From NCBI GenBank assembly GCA_038531315.1, contig JBCBBT010000024.1:1-49759 (forward strand): a DNA stretch of 49,759 nt, in the 5' to 3' direction. Both the position numbers and the translations under genes were made by a program. Positions 26,304 to 34,555 of this stretch are shown piece by piece (within the stretch, counting starts at the first letter, position 1; each line of letters begins with the position of its first letter). The notes below the pieces were generated by a model. The model was not told the DNA's origin, made no database searches, and saw only the letters and a list, made by a program, of their open reading frames with translations. This stretch comes from JAJFFW01 sp038531315 (lineage in GTDB: Bacteria > Pseudomonadota > Alphaproteobacteria > Caulobacterales > Parvularculaceae).

Positions 26304-27257
26304 ATGACTGACACCACTGCGTCCGCCGCCGCCAGCTCTGATCTTTCCGCCAATCTGCCGCCGGCCGCCCTGCCCGCCGCCGCCGCGCCGATTGAAGAGA
26401 AAAAAGCCGCCGCCAAGGCCTGGTTCGAGACCCTGCGCGATGGGCTTTGCGCTGCGTTTGAAGCGCTCGAAGACGCCGCCGGCGCGCCTTATGCCGACCG
26501 GCCCGCCGGCCGGTTTGAGCGCACGCCGTGGAACCGCGGCGAGGCTGACAATGATCAGGGCGGCGGCGTCATGTCGATGTTGCACGGCCGCGTCTTTGAA
26601 AAGGCGGGGATTCATACCTCGACGGTCTATGGCGAGTTTTCCGAAGAATTCCGCAAACAAATCCCGGGCGCCGATGAAGACCCGCGGTTTTGGGCTTCAG
26701 GCGTGTCGCTGATCGCTCACACGCGCAATCCCCATGCCCCCGCCGCACATCTCAACACCCGCATGATCGTCACGAAAAAGTGCTGGTTTGGCGGCGGCGG
26801 CGACCTCAACCCCATGCTCGACCGCTATCGCAGCGAGACCCACGAGGATGCGCGCGCCTTTCTGGGCGGCTTTCAAAGCGCATGCGATGCGCACCATGCG
26901 GACTATTTTCCGAAATTCAAAAAATGGTGCGATGAGTATTTTTTCCTGCCCCATCGCGGCGAGCCGCGCGGCGTCGGCGGCATTTTCTACGACCGTCACG
27001 ACACCGGCGACTGGCGACAGGATTTCGCCTTCACGCAGGATGTGGGCAAGGCTTTCCTCGACGCCTACCCGGCTCTCGTCGGCCAGCGGATGGATACGCC
27101 GTGGACGGACGAAGACCGCGAAGAGCAATTGATCCGGCGCGGACGTTATGCGGAGTTCAACCTCCTCTACGATCGCGGCACGACCTTCGGCCTTAAAACC
27201 GGCGGCAATGTGGAATCGATCCTGTCATCCCTACCGCCGGAAGCAAAGTGGCCATGA
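26304..27257 (+). CDS. hemF: Oxygen-dependent coproporphyrinogen III oxidase
   Basis: HemF makes protoporphyrinogen IX from coproporphyrinogen III with O2, in haem synthesis. The 317 residues begin with an Ala-rich tail of about 30 residues. The family core follows, including the segments NRGEADNDQGGG, KKCWFGGGGDLNPM, PHRGEPRGVGGIFYD and RGRYAEFNLLYDRGT. An AAGAGG site precedes the ATG at 26304; the frame is open much further upstream only as antisense and read-through of trmL. It requires oxygen, so it fits the aerobic bc1 context. Confidence 0.96.
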   Translation: MTDTTASAAASSDLSANLPPAALPAAAAPIEEKKAAAKAWFETLRDGLCAAFEALEDAAGAPYADRPAGRFERTPWNRGEADNDQGGGVMSMLHGRVFEKAGIHTSTVYGEFSEEFRKQIPGADEDPRFWASGVSLIAHTRNPHAPAAHLNTRMIVTKKCWFGGGGDLNPMLDRYRSETHEDARAFLGGFQSACDAHHADYFPKFKKWCDEYFFLPHRGEPRGVGGIFYDRHDTGDWRQDFAFTQDVGKAFLDAYPALVGQRMDTPWTDEDREEQLIRRGRYAEFNLLYDRGTTFGLKTGGNVESILSSLPPEAKWP

Positions 27258-27602
27258 GCTGCTTGCAGTTTGACAGTGCTCGGATGAAATAACTGCGTTA
27301 TGGACGCCTCGGTCAAGCCGGGGCGGAAATTCAACTCTCTTATTCAAACTTAAGAGAAAAACTTACACCCCCCGCGCGCCCGCGCAGGCGGGGGCCCGGC
27401 AAGAATGAAAATGGCGCGCGATCCGCGCGGCCTTTTTGTCAGACCAGACCTCGCCTTTGCGGGATACACGAAGGAAATGGTCGCACGCCAAGCCGACGCA
27501 CGGCGACAATCTCGAACGGCGACCGGTACACGTTGAACAGTCTTCCGATTCGATTAGGGGACCGCGAAATCGAATGCGCCCCATCGCCCCCTGCCCACAG
27601 CC
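27258..27602. repeat. Gene-free region with several inverted repeats between hemF and sucC
   Basis: This 345-base gap lies between two convergent genes. It contains perfect short palindromes: TCTCTTA/TAAGAGA (27336-27357), a GC-rich CCCCCGC/GCGGGGG stem (27369-27394) and ATTCGATT/AATCGAAT (27548-27575). None has a T tract in the right place for a terminator. The GC-rich element resembles short palindromic intergenic repeats common in alphaproteobacterial genomes; I cannot count copies here. No tRNA or small ORF is convincing. Confidence 0.4.
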
Positions 27603-28793
27603 TCACGCCACCGCAGCGACCACCTTCTCTGCAGCGTCCTCCAGATCGTCAGCTGGCGTAATAGCGAGGCCCGACTCGGCGAGGAGTTTTTTACCCTCCG
27701 CGACTTTTGTGCCTTCAAGGCGCACGACGAGCGGGACTTCGAGGCCGACTTCTTTGACGGCGGCGATGACGCCCTCCGCAATCGTGTCACAGCGCATGAT
27801 CCCGCCGAAGATGTTGACGAGAATGCCTTTGACGTTCGGGTCGGTCGTGATGATCTTGAACGCTTCGGTGACTTTTTCCTTGGTCGCGCCACCGCCGACG
27901 TCGAGAAAGTTGGCGGGCTCGGCGCCGTAATGCTTGATGATGTCCATGGTCGACATGGCGAGGCCCGCGCCGTTGACCATGCAGCCGATATTGCCGTCGA
28001 GCTTGACGTAGGAAAGATCGAACTCGGAAGCTTTCAGCTCGAGCGGGTCTTCTTCGGTTTCATCCCGCAGTTCCATAATGTTCGGATGACGGAACACCGC
28101 GTTGCCGTCAAAGGAGATCTTGGCGTCGAGGACGCGCAGATTGCCATCCTTCATGACGATCAGCGGATTGATCTCCAGCATGTCCATGTCTTTTTCTGTG
28201 AACGCCTGGTAGAGCGTCGCGACAAGCTTGCCGCATTGTTTGGCCTGAGCGCCGGCAAGCCCGAGCGCCTTGGCGACTGAGCGGCCATGGTGCGGCATGA
28301 TCCCGGTCGCCGGATCGACATGAATGGTGACGATCTTGTCCGGCGTTTCCTCCGCAACTTCCTCGATGTTCATGCCGCCTTCCGTTGATGCGATGAACGC
28401 GATGCGGCTGGTCGCGCGATCGACAAGCGCGGAGAGGTAAAGCTCGGTTTCGATATCCGCACCGTCTTCGATGTAAATCCGGTTGACCTGTTTGCCATCG
28501 GGGCCGGTTTGTTTGGTGACGAGCGTCGCGCCAAGCATCTGTTTGGCGAATTCGGCCGCTTGCGCCGGCGAATTGGCGAGCCGCACGCCGCCCTTTTCGC
28601 CCGCTTCGGGTTCCTTAAATTTACCTTTGCCGCGCCCGCCCGCATGAATTTGCGCCTTCACGACGTAAAGCGGTCCCGGCAGTTCCTTGGCGGCGGCTTC
28701 TGCGTCCGGCGCCTTGTAGACGGCGCGGCCTTCCGCGACCGGCGCGCCATAGTCTTTCAAGAGGCGTTTGGCTTGATATTCATGGATGTTCAT
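27603..28793 (-). CDS. sucC: Succinyl-CoA ligase (ADP-forming) beta subunit
   Basis: The beta subunit binds the nucleotide and succinate and works only with the alpha subunit (sucD). The 396 residues open with the ATP-grasp start MNIHEYQAKRLLKDYGAPV. They include KAQIHAGGRGKGKFK near residue 45, NPLIV for metal binding, and NGAGLAMSTMDIIKHYG and NIFGGIMRCD in the C-terminal domain. GGAG precedes the ATG. No sucD follows; the next gene on either side is unrelated (hemF downstream, VOC upstream), and sucD is at 7499-8398. Confidence 0.97.
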   Translation of the reverse strand: MNIHEYQAKRLLKDYGAPVAEGRAVYKAPDAEAAAKELPGPLYVVKAQIHAGGRGKGKFKEPEAGEKGGVRLANSPAQAAEFAKQMLGATLVTKQTGPDGKQVNRIYIEDGADIETELYLSALVDRATSRIAFIASTEGGMNIEEVAEETPDKIVTIHVDPATGIMPHHGRSVAKALGLAGAQAKQCGKLVATLYQAFTEKDMDMLEINPLIVMKDGNLRVLDAKISFDGNAVFRHPNIMELRDETEEDPLELKASEFDLSYVKLDGNIGCMVNGAGLAMSTMDIIKHYGAEPANFLDVGGGATKEKVTEAFKIITTDPNVKGILVNIFGGIMRCDTIAEGVIAAVKEVGLEVPLVVRLEGTKVAEGKKLLAESGLAITPADDLEDAAEKVVAAVA

Positions 28794-28890
28794 GGCGTCG
28801 GCTCCGGGCGCAAAATTTCACTTTCGCCGGTTATAGCCCTGACCGTTTGCGACGCAACAGCGGTGATAGACGCCTGACAAGAATAGAGGC

Positions 28891-29238
28891 TCAGGGAATT
28901 TTCGGCGCGTCGCCCGCCATCTCTACAAGTCCCATGGGATTGCCGGCGGGGTCGCGGAAGAGGCCCAGCACGGCGACGCCGGGCGCCTCAAAGCGCGGCG
29001 CATCCACCGATCCGCCCGCCGCTTCGACCGCCTCAAGCGTCGCGGCGACGTCATGAACGCCAATGTAAAGACGCTTTTCCGCCGGATCAGCGCGGATTGC
29101 GGCGTTCACCGGCGACGATATCGCGAGTGAAAACCGCCCGTCATCGCCAATCGGCCAGTTAAAGACTGAGGCGTAAAACGCCCGCAAAGCGGCGTCATCC
29201 TCGCCCGCGATATCAAAAAAAACGATCGGCGCCGCCAT
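28891..29238 (-). CDS. VOC (glyoxalase/bleomycin-resistance) superfamily protein
   Basis: This small 115-residue protein has the paired beta-alpha-beta-beta-beta layout of the vicinal-oxygen-chelate fold. It begins PIVFFDIAGEDDAALRAFY, has the middle segment YIGVHDVAATLEAVEAAGG, and ends with FRDPAGNPMGLVE, where the Glu is a typical metal ligand. The substrate is unknown. A GGGAG site precedes the ATG. It is separated from the divergent BLUF gene by 206 AT-richer bases. Confidence 0.8.
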   Translation of the reverse strand: MAAPIVFFDIAGEDDAALRAFYASVFNWPIGDDGRFSLAISSPVNAAIRADPAEKRLYIGVHDVAATLEAVEAAGGSVDAPRFEAPGVAVLGLFRDPAGNPMGLVEMAGDAPKIP

Positions 29239-29444
29239 TGCGTCTCTCCCGAATAATACTCTTCATTTAGATTATGACAGATGCGGACAGGTTTGAATAA
29301 AAATGTTTCTATTCTCGATGAAACGCATTTTTTTGGTCTCTGATCGATCTTTTACGGGCAACTTGCCGCAATTAAGGAGCTTGGAAACTTCGCCGCCATA
29401 CCAAGGACGCCGACGACAGGACTTGCGTACGGGCGCTGACCCTC

Positions 29445-29918
29445 ATGACCATCAGGCAGCTGGCATATACGAGCATTGCGAAACCGGGCTTCGCCTGGGA
29501 CGATCTGAATGCGATCCTCAATACGGCGCGCAATGAGAACCCAAAAAGAGAGATCACCGGACTTCTGCGTTTTAGCGAAAACGTCTTTATGCAGATTATC
29601 GAAGGTCCGCCGGAAAACATCGAGCGCCTGTTTGCCAATATCGTGCGCGATACCCGTCACAAAGATGTTGTGTGCCTTTACGACGGCGCCAGAAACGACC
29701 GGTATTATGGCGCCTGGAATATGAAATTTTTCAATTTCGGCTCCTACCGCGACTTTCAGTTTAATGAAATTCTGTGGATGCTGAAACGCAATGCGCCGGA
29801 AAAAGACCTCCAGCTGGTCTTCAAATTTCTGAAGGCTTTCGAAAGCAAGCTGCACGAAAGCGCCGGCGTCGCCGAGATGCGGTCCGCGACGGGTGGCGCT
29901 CGCGCCGTCTCGCTCTGA
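29445..29918 (+). CDS. Short BLUF-domain blue-light photoreceptor
   Basis: BLUF proteins bind FAD and sense blue light. This 157-residue protein keeps every key residue at the spacing seen in AppA: Tyr8 (in RQLAYTS), Asn32 (in ARNENPKREITGLL) and Gln50 (in FMQIIEG), plus Trp91 and Met93 (in YGAWNMKFF). The domain ends near residue 95. A helical tail of about 60 residues without a recognisable effector follows, as in short BLUF proteins that act through partners. The ATG at 29445 has only a weak ribosome site. The output partner is unknown; neighbours are a VOC protein and a sulfotransferase. Confidence 0.9.
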   Translation: MTIRQLAYTSIAKPGFAWDDLNAILNTARNENPKREITGLLRFSENVFMQIIEGPPENIERLFANIVRDTRHKDVVCLYDGARNDRYYGAWNMKFFNFGSYRDFQFNEILWMLKRNAPEKDLQLVFKFLKAFESKLHESAGVAEMRSATGGARAVSL

Positions 29919-29993
29919 TCGCCGAACAAAAAAGCGCTCCCCCGCGGCGGGCCGCACGGCGATGGCCTAACGCAAGGTTAATCGTTTCCGGCT

Positions 29994-30647
29994 ATGAATA
30001 CGGCCATGACGATGAACGCCGAACGCCGCCCGAAAGTCTTTTGCATCGGGTTCCAGAAGACAGGGACGACCTCGCTCTATGGCGCGTTGACGACGCTCGG
30101 TTATCGCACGGCGGCGGTTGTCGGGCGCGACCTCAGCGCCAGCCAGCTGCAAGACCGGGGCGCTGCGCTCTGCATTGAGACCATGGCCGACTATGACGCT
30201 GCGCAGGATATGCCGTGGCCGCTCTTTTTTCGCCAGCTTGACGCCGCCTTCCCCGGATCGAAATTTATTCTGACGGTACGAGAACCCGAGAGCTGGTATC
30301 GCTCAATCGATGCGCATTTTGGCGCCGAGCCGACAGCGATGGGCGCTTTTACCTATGGTGACGACGCCGCTGCGCCCACCGGCGCCCGCGATCGCTATAT
30401 CGCCACGTATACGGCGCATAATGAGACCGTAAGGTCCTATTTTGCCGACCGGCCCGACGACTTTCTGGAAATGGACCTCGCGCGCGGCGACGGATGGGCG
30501 GCGTTGTGCGGATTTTTGGAATGCGACCTTCCCGCCGCGCCCTTTCCGGTCCGCAATCGGCGCGAAGACCGCGCAACCTTGTGGTACCGGCTGCGCCGCC
30601 GTCTTTATCTTCTGTTCGGACATCGGATTCAGCCCGAAGAAGTCTGA
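29994..30647 (+). CDS. Sulfotransferase-family protein
   Basis: The 217 residues show the PAPS-binding signature of sulfotransferases. The 5'-phosphosulfate loop is GFQKTGTTSL (19-28) and the 3'-phosphate motif with its Arg and Ser is ILTVREPESWYRS (about 92-104). It belongs with the bacterial sulfotransferase-fold proteins that modify sugars or lipids; the acceptor is unknown. Three ATGs occur near the start (29994, 30006 and 30012), so the exact start is uncertain. A basic, hydrophobic C-terminal end (RRRLYLLFGH) might touch the membrane. Confidence 0.8.
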   Translation: MNTAMTMNAERRPKVFCIGFQKTGTTSLYGALTTLGYRTAAVVGRDLSASQLQDRGAALCIETMADYDAAQDMPWPLFFRQLDAAFPGSKFILTVREPESWYRSIDAHFGAEPTAMGAFTYGDDAAAPTGARDRYIATYTAHNETVRSYFADRPDDFLEMDLARGDGWAALCGFLECDLPAAPFPVRNRREDRATLWYRLRRRLYLLFGHRIQPEEV

Positions 30648-30713
30648 AACGCCGCGCCGCAATCGCCCCTCGCATCGCCGCGCCCATTGTTAATATTCGC
30701 GCCGCGTCAAGAC

Positions 30714-30742
30714 CTTGGCGCCTTTCCCCACGCCGCCTATGT
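30714..30742 (+). promoter_or_regulatory. Candidate sigma32 (heat-shock) promoter of the three-gene cluster
   Basis: CTTG (30714-30717), 18 bases, CCTATGT (30736-30742) matches the alphaproteobacterial sigma32 pattern CTTG-N16..18-CYTATNT. It lies 52 bases before the first ATG of the cluster. It could also be read as a weak sigma70 site (TTGGCG-N17-TATGTT). Confidence 0.45.
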
Positions 30743-30793
30743 TGCCTGTGCGCGACCCGCAGCGCATCAGCAAAGATCTTGGTGGAGGGATTT

Positions 30794-31975
30794 ATGGCGG
30801 AACAACAACGCAAGACAGCCTTACAATATCTTGATCGCGCCATGGGCGAGCTGCGCGCGCTCGGCTTCGCGGATGAGGACAGCGAACCGGCCCCGATCAT
30901 CGCGCTTTTAAAGCAGATTTCGGACCTCGACGAAGATCGCGTCGCTGCGATTGCGCGCACGCTCGATCAGGCCTCGCATTTTAACGATGTTGTCCGCGAG
31001 CAGGTTTCCGGCATGACCGTCGGCGATCGCTATGAAGGCATTACCGCAGCGTTTGACTCCATTCGCGACGACGCAAAAGCGCTTGTTGATCAGTATGCCG
31101 ATGGAAAAATCGGTGCAATCGAGCGTATCCAGAACGTCTGGATGAAAATGACCCGAGGCGACATCGCAACACGCTTTGGCAAGATCAAGGAGCTCTATCT
31201 GGAAGTGGCGCGCGACACCGATGATCAGGTGCAGCGCGAAATGCGCATTCTGGAGGCGTATCGTGATTTCCGCGGCGCGCTGAAACAATCCGAGGTCATG
31301 GCGCTTGAAGTCCTCAATGTCGCCGAAGAAAAGCTGAACGGCGCCAAGACGCACCTTAAAAGCAAGGTCGACACTGTCGCCGCTTACGCCGGCGACGATG
31401 CGGCCGAGCGCGCCGGGCTGGAGCTTGATCGCGACGAAGCCTTGCGCGCGCTCCAGAAGGAAGAAAAGCGCTATCAGGTCGCCAAGGACCTCGCCGACAA
31501 TATCACTGTCGGCTACAACACATCCGAAGTGATCATGACGCGCCTTGTGCAGACGACCAACGCCAAGGAGCGGGTCTATGCGCAAGCGGTTTCATTTTTC
31601 GGCACGAACGAAACCGTTCTGACAGCGCTGACGGCGACCTTCACCGGCATGCACGGCCTTCATGAATCGACGCAGACGCTCGAAGCGATGAAAAAGGGCA
31701 TCAACGAAAGTCTCGAGACCCTTTCCGAGATCGGCGGCAAGGTGCAGGAAGCGGCCGTCGAAGCCGGTTACGGCCCGACGGTCGCGGCGGCGTCGGTCAA
31801 AATGCTTGTCGAAAGCGTGATCAACTACCAGGAACGCAGCCAGCAAATCATCGCCGAGATGCGTAAAATGTCGACGGAGAACTCCGAGGAAATTCGCACC
31901 GCCGTGGAAGACGGTAAGCGCCGCCTCGCGCACCTGATCGAAACGGGCGCCGCGGCTGCGCTGGAACAGGGCTGA
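30794..31975 (+). CDS. All-helical cytoplasmic protein, TelA-like (first gene of a three-gene cluster)
   Basis: The 393 residues have no signal peptide or membrane segment. They read as long amphipathic helices, with heptad-rich stretches around 130-260 (for example LEAYRDFRGALKQSEVMAL). The C-terminal third, with YNTSEVIMTRLVQTTNAKERVY and LTATFTGMHGLHESTQTLEAM, reminds me of the toxic-anion-resistance protein TelA, but this is a visual impression only. A strong GGAGGGA ribosome site precedes the ATG at 30794; the open frame further upstream belongs to read-through. It lies 11 bases before the bitopic membrane protein, so the three genes look like one operon. Confidence 0.8.
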   Translation: MAEQQRKTALQYLDRAMGELRALGFADEDSEPAPIIALLKQISDLDEDRVAAIARTLDQASHFNDVVREQVSGMTVGDRYEGITAAFDSIRDDAKALVDQYADGKIGAIERIQNVWMKMTRGDIATRFGKIKELYLEVARDTDDQVQREMRILEAYRDFRGALKQSEVMALEVLNVAEEKLNGAKTHLKSKVDTVAAYAGDDAAERAGLELDRDEALRALQKEEKRYQVAKDLADNITVGYNTSEVIMTRLVQTTNAKERVYAQAVSFFGTNETVLTALTATFTGMHGLHESTQTLEAMKKGINESLETLSEIGGKVQEAAVEAGYGPTVAAASVKMLVESVINYQERSQQIIAEMRKMSTENSEEIRTAVEDGKRRLAHLIETGAAAALEQG

Positions 31976-31986
31976 TAGAACCGGCC

Positions 31987-32988
31987 ATGAGCGACACGCT
32001 CGCCACGCAATCGACCGACACAGGAACGCCCGAGGCCGACGCGATCGCCCCGGTTGACGGCGCAGACGCTTCATCCGGCAACTTTGACGATGTCATGCTC
32101 GCGATGGACGTCGTCGATACGCTGCGCCATCGCGAACGCGTCCTCGACAAGGAGCTGAGCGCCGAGGCCCGCGAGCAAGCGCTCGTTGAACGCCTGAAAG
32201 AGATCTACAAAAATCAGGGCATCGACGTGCCTGACCGCATCTTGCGCGACGGCGTCAAGGCGCTGGAAGAAAAACGGTTTGTCTATGAGCCGCCGGAAAA
32301 CACCTTTTCCGTCAGGCTCGCCAGGCTTTATATCGCCCGTGATCGCTGGCTGAAGCCCTTTGCGGTAGTCTTCGGGCTCGCGGCGTTCGGCGCGGCGAGT
32401 TATCAATTCGCATACGAAGCGCCGCGACAGGCGCGGATCGAAGCCGAGCGCGTCGAGATCGGCGAGACGTTGCCGCAATCGCTGAGCGCGGCGCGCGACG
32501 CGGCGCTCAACGCAGCGGAAACGCTGGCGGCGCGGGCTGCAATTGAAACCGTTTATCAGGACGGCGCGGCGGCCCTCGAAACCGCGAACGCCGGCGGCGC
32601 GCGCAGCGCCATCGACGAGCTTGCGGCGATGGAGGATGTCCTGGCGAAAGAATTGACAGTTCGCGTGATCTCGCGCCCCGGGGAAATGAGCGGCGTCTTC
32701 CGGGTCCACGATGATGATCCGTCGATCCGCAACTATTATCTCATCGTCGAAGCGGTTGACGCGCGCGGACGCGTTCAGGCGTTGCGCATCGCCAGTGAGG
32801 AAGACCAGAGCGCAAAGCGCGTCAGCGCCTGGGGCGTGCGGGTCCCGGAGGGCGTCTTCAACCGGGTCGCCGCCGACAAGCGCGACGATCAGATCATTCA
32901 AAACGCCGTGGTCGGATCGAAACCACGCGGCGCGCTAACGCCCGATTATGCGATTGAGATCGCGGGCGGCGCAATTCTGGAATGGTGA
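31987..32988 (+). CDS. Bitopic membrane protein, DUF6384-like (second gene of the cluster)
   Basis: The 333 residues divide into four parts: a cytoplasmic N-terminal part (1-120) with a helical region, one membrane helix (about 122-143, KPFAVVFGLAAFGAASYQFAY), a coiled-coil stretch (about 145-225), and a compact C-terminal domain (about 228-333) containing SRPGEMSGVFRVHDDDPSIR. The topology places the C-terminal domain in the periplasm. I think it matches the family named DUF6384, with moderate confidence. Function is unknown. It starts 11 bases after the first gene and ends four bases before the third. Confidence 0.8.
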   Translation: MSDTLATQSTDTGTPEADAIAPVDGADASSGNFDDVMLAMDVVDTLRHRERVLDKELSAEAREQALVERLKEIYKNQGIDVPDRILRDGVKALEEKRFVYEPPENTFSVRLARLYIARDRWLKPFAVVFGLAAFGAASYQFAYEAPRQARIEAERVEIGETLPQSLSAARDAALNAAETLAARAAIETVYQDGAAALETANAGGARSAIDELAAMEDVLAKELTVRVISRPGEMSGVFRVHDDDPSIRNYYLIVEAVDARGRVQALRIASEEDQSAKRVSAWGVRVPEGVFNRVAADKRDDQIIQNAVVGSKPRGALTPDYAIEIAGGAILEW

Positions 32989-32992
32989 AGTC

Positions 32993-34555
32993 ATGAGCAA
33001 ACGCCAATCGGGACGCGCCGCGCTCCACCGCATCGACGAAGCAATTGCCGAGGCGCGCCACTGCCTCTCCAAGTCCGGCGACACCGCCGCCGCCGATGCG
33101 CGCGCGATTTTGGAAATCGATCAGGCGCGCGCGGAAATATTCCATCGCCTCGCCGATATCCGCATTGATCTCATTCGCGACGACGCCGCGGACGCCTCGC
33201 TTGGCGCGGCTGACCGCAAGGCGGCCTCGCTCATCGAGCAACATGACGCCCATTTGAGCGGCCTCGCCGGCGAGCGCGACAAGGCGGAAGGCGCCATCGA
33301 AAAACTTGAGGCCGAGCGGCGCGCGGGCGAAGAAAATCTTGAGGCTGCTGTTGCGGCCCATGATGAGGCGGCGGAGAAAACCCGCGCGCGCCTTGAGGCG
33401 AGCACGGCCTATCAAGCGCGCGCCGACGCCGTCGCGCAAGCCGACGCCGTCGCAGAACGCGCTGCGCAAAAACTTGAGCTCGCGCGCGAGACGCGGGCTG
33501 AAAAAGGCGCGCCTTATGAAGACGACCCATTGTTTTCCTATTTGTGGGCGCGAGATTTTGCGACGCGCGATTATCGCGCCTTTCCCCTGTTTGCGATGCT
33601 CGACGGATGGGTTGCGCGCCTGATCCGCTATCGCGATGCGCAATTGAACTATCGCCGTCTCCTTGAACTGCCGGAACGCCTCGAAGAACACGCCGCGCGC
33701 GTCGATGAAGCCGCGAGCGCCGCCGCCGACGCACTCGAGGCCTATGAGCGCGAGGCGCTTCAGGCCGACGGCGTCGGCGCCTTGCGCGAGGCGGTCGAGC
33801 GTGCGCGCGCCGACCTTGAAAAACTCGACGACGCCATTGTCGCCGCTGAGGAGAGCCACGAGCGGCTCGTCGGCGACCACGCCGATGCAGCGGCCGGCAA
33901 GTCCGGGCCCCTTAACGAAGCGCGCAGCCATCTCGCAGAAGCGCTCGCGCGCCAATCAGTACCCGACCTTAAACTTCTCGCCGCGGAAACAGCGACGCTT
34001 TCCGATGACAGGCTCGTTGACGATCTTATCCGCCTCAAGCGCGAGCGGCTCGAACTTGAAGACGAACGCGAAGATCTGGAGCGCGCGACGCGCCGCCATC
34101 GCGATACGCTGAGCGAGCTTGAAGACCTGCGCCGAAAGTTCAAACGCGCCCGGTACGATAGTCCTTATTCGGAATTTTCCGGACAGGATATCGTCTCCGT
34201 TTTGTTGTCGGAATTTCTGCGCGGCGCGCTCGGTCAGGGCGATCTCTGGCGGCGACTGCAACGCGCGCAACGCACGCGGCGGCGCGATTGGAGCAACACG
34301 CGCACGCGGTCGGGCGGGGGCGCAATCGGCGGGCGCGACTGGCGCGGCGGCTTTGGCCTGCCGGATAATTGGGGCGGCGACTGGACGAATTCAGATTGGG
34401 GTCGCCCGGGGTCCGGCAATTGGGGCGGCGGTCGCCCGCCGCGCACCCGCTCACGCCCGCCGCGGACACGGTTGCCGCGCAGGCCGCGACCGCCGCGCGT
34501 GCGGTTTCCGAAATCGCGCGGCGGCGGCGGATTTCGAACCGGCGGCGGCTTTTAG
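32993..34555 (+). CDS. Coiled-coil protein with Gly/Arg/Trp-rich tail (third gene of the cluster)
   Basis: This 520-residue protein is almost entirely predicted coiled coil (residues 1-380, Ala/Glu/Arg-rich heptads). A short globular-looking segment in the middle (EDDPLFSYLWARDFATRDYR, about 180-200) interrupts it. The last 94 residues are disordered, rich in Gly, Arg, Pro and Trp, ending GGGGFRTGGGF. The ATG at 32993 has a GGTGAAG site and lies four bases after the previous stop. Its stop overlaps the convergent sugar dehydrogenase stop by four bases. I know no named family. A scaffold or nucleic-acid/membrane-binding role for the basic tail is only a guess. Confidence 0.75.
   Translation: MSKRQSGRAALHRIDEAIAEARHCLSKSGDTAAADARAILEIDQARAEIFHRLADIRIDLIRDDAADASLGAADRKAASLIEQHDAHLSGLAGERDKAEGAIEKLEAERRAGEENLEAAVAAHDEAAEKTRARLEASTAYQARADAVAQADAVAERAAQKLELARETRAEKGAPYEDDPLFSYLWARDFATRDYRAFPLFAMLDGWVARLIRYRDAQLNYRRLLELPERLEEHAARVDEAASAAADALEAYEREALQADGVGALREAVERARADLEKLDDAIVAAEESHERLVGDHADAAAGKSGPLNEARSHLAEALARQSVPDLKLLAAETATLSDDRLVDDLIRLKRERLELEDEREDLERATRRHRDTLSELEDLRRKFKRARYDSPYSEFSGQDIVSVLLSEFLRGALGQGDLWRRLQRAQRTRRRDWSNTRTRSGGGAIGGRDWRGGFGLPDNWGGDWTNSDWGRPGSGNWGGGRPPRTRSRPPRTRLPRRPRPPRVRFPKSRGGGGFRTGGGF

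Noticed and set aside
27336..27357. TCTCTTA/TAAGAGA hairpin as a terminator for hemF
   Set aside because: On the plus strand it is followed by A residues and on the minus strand the T run is on the wrong side.
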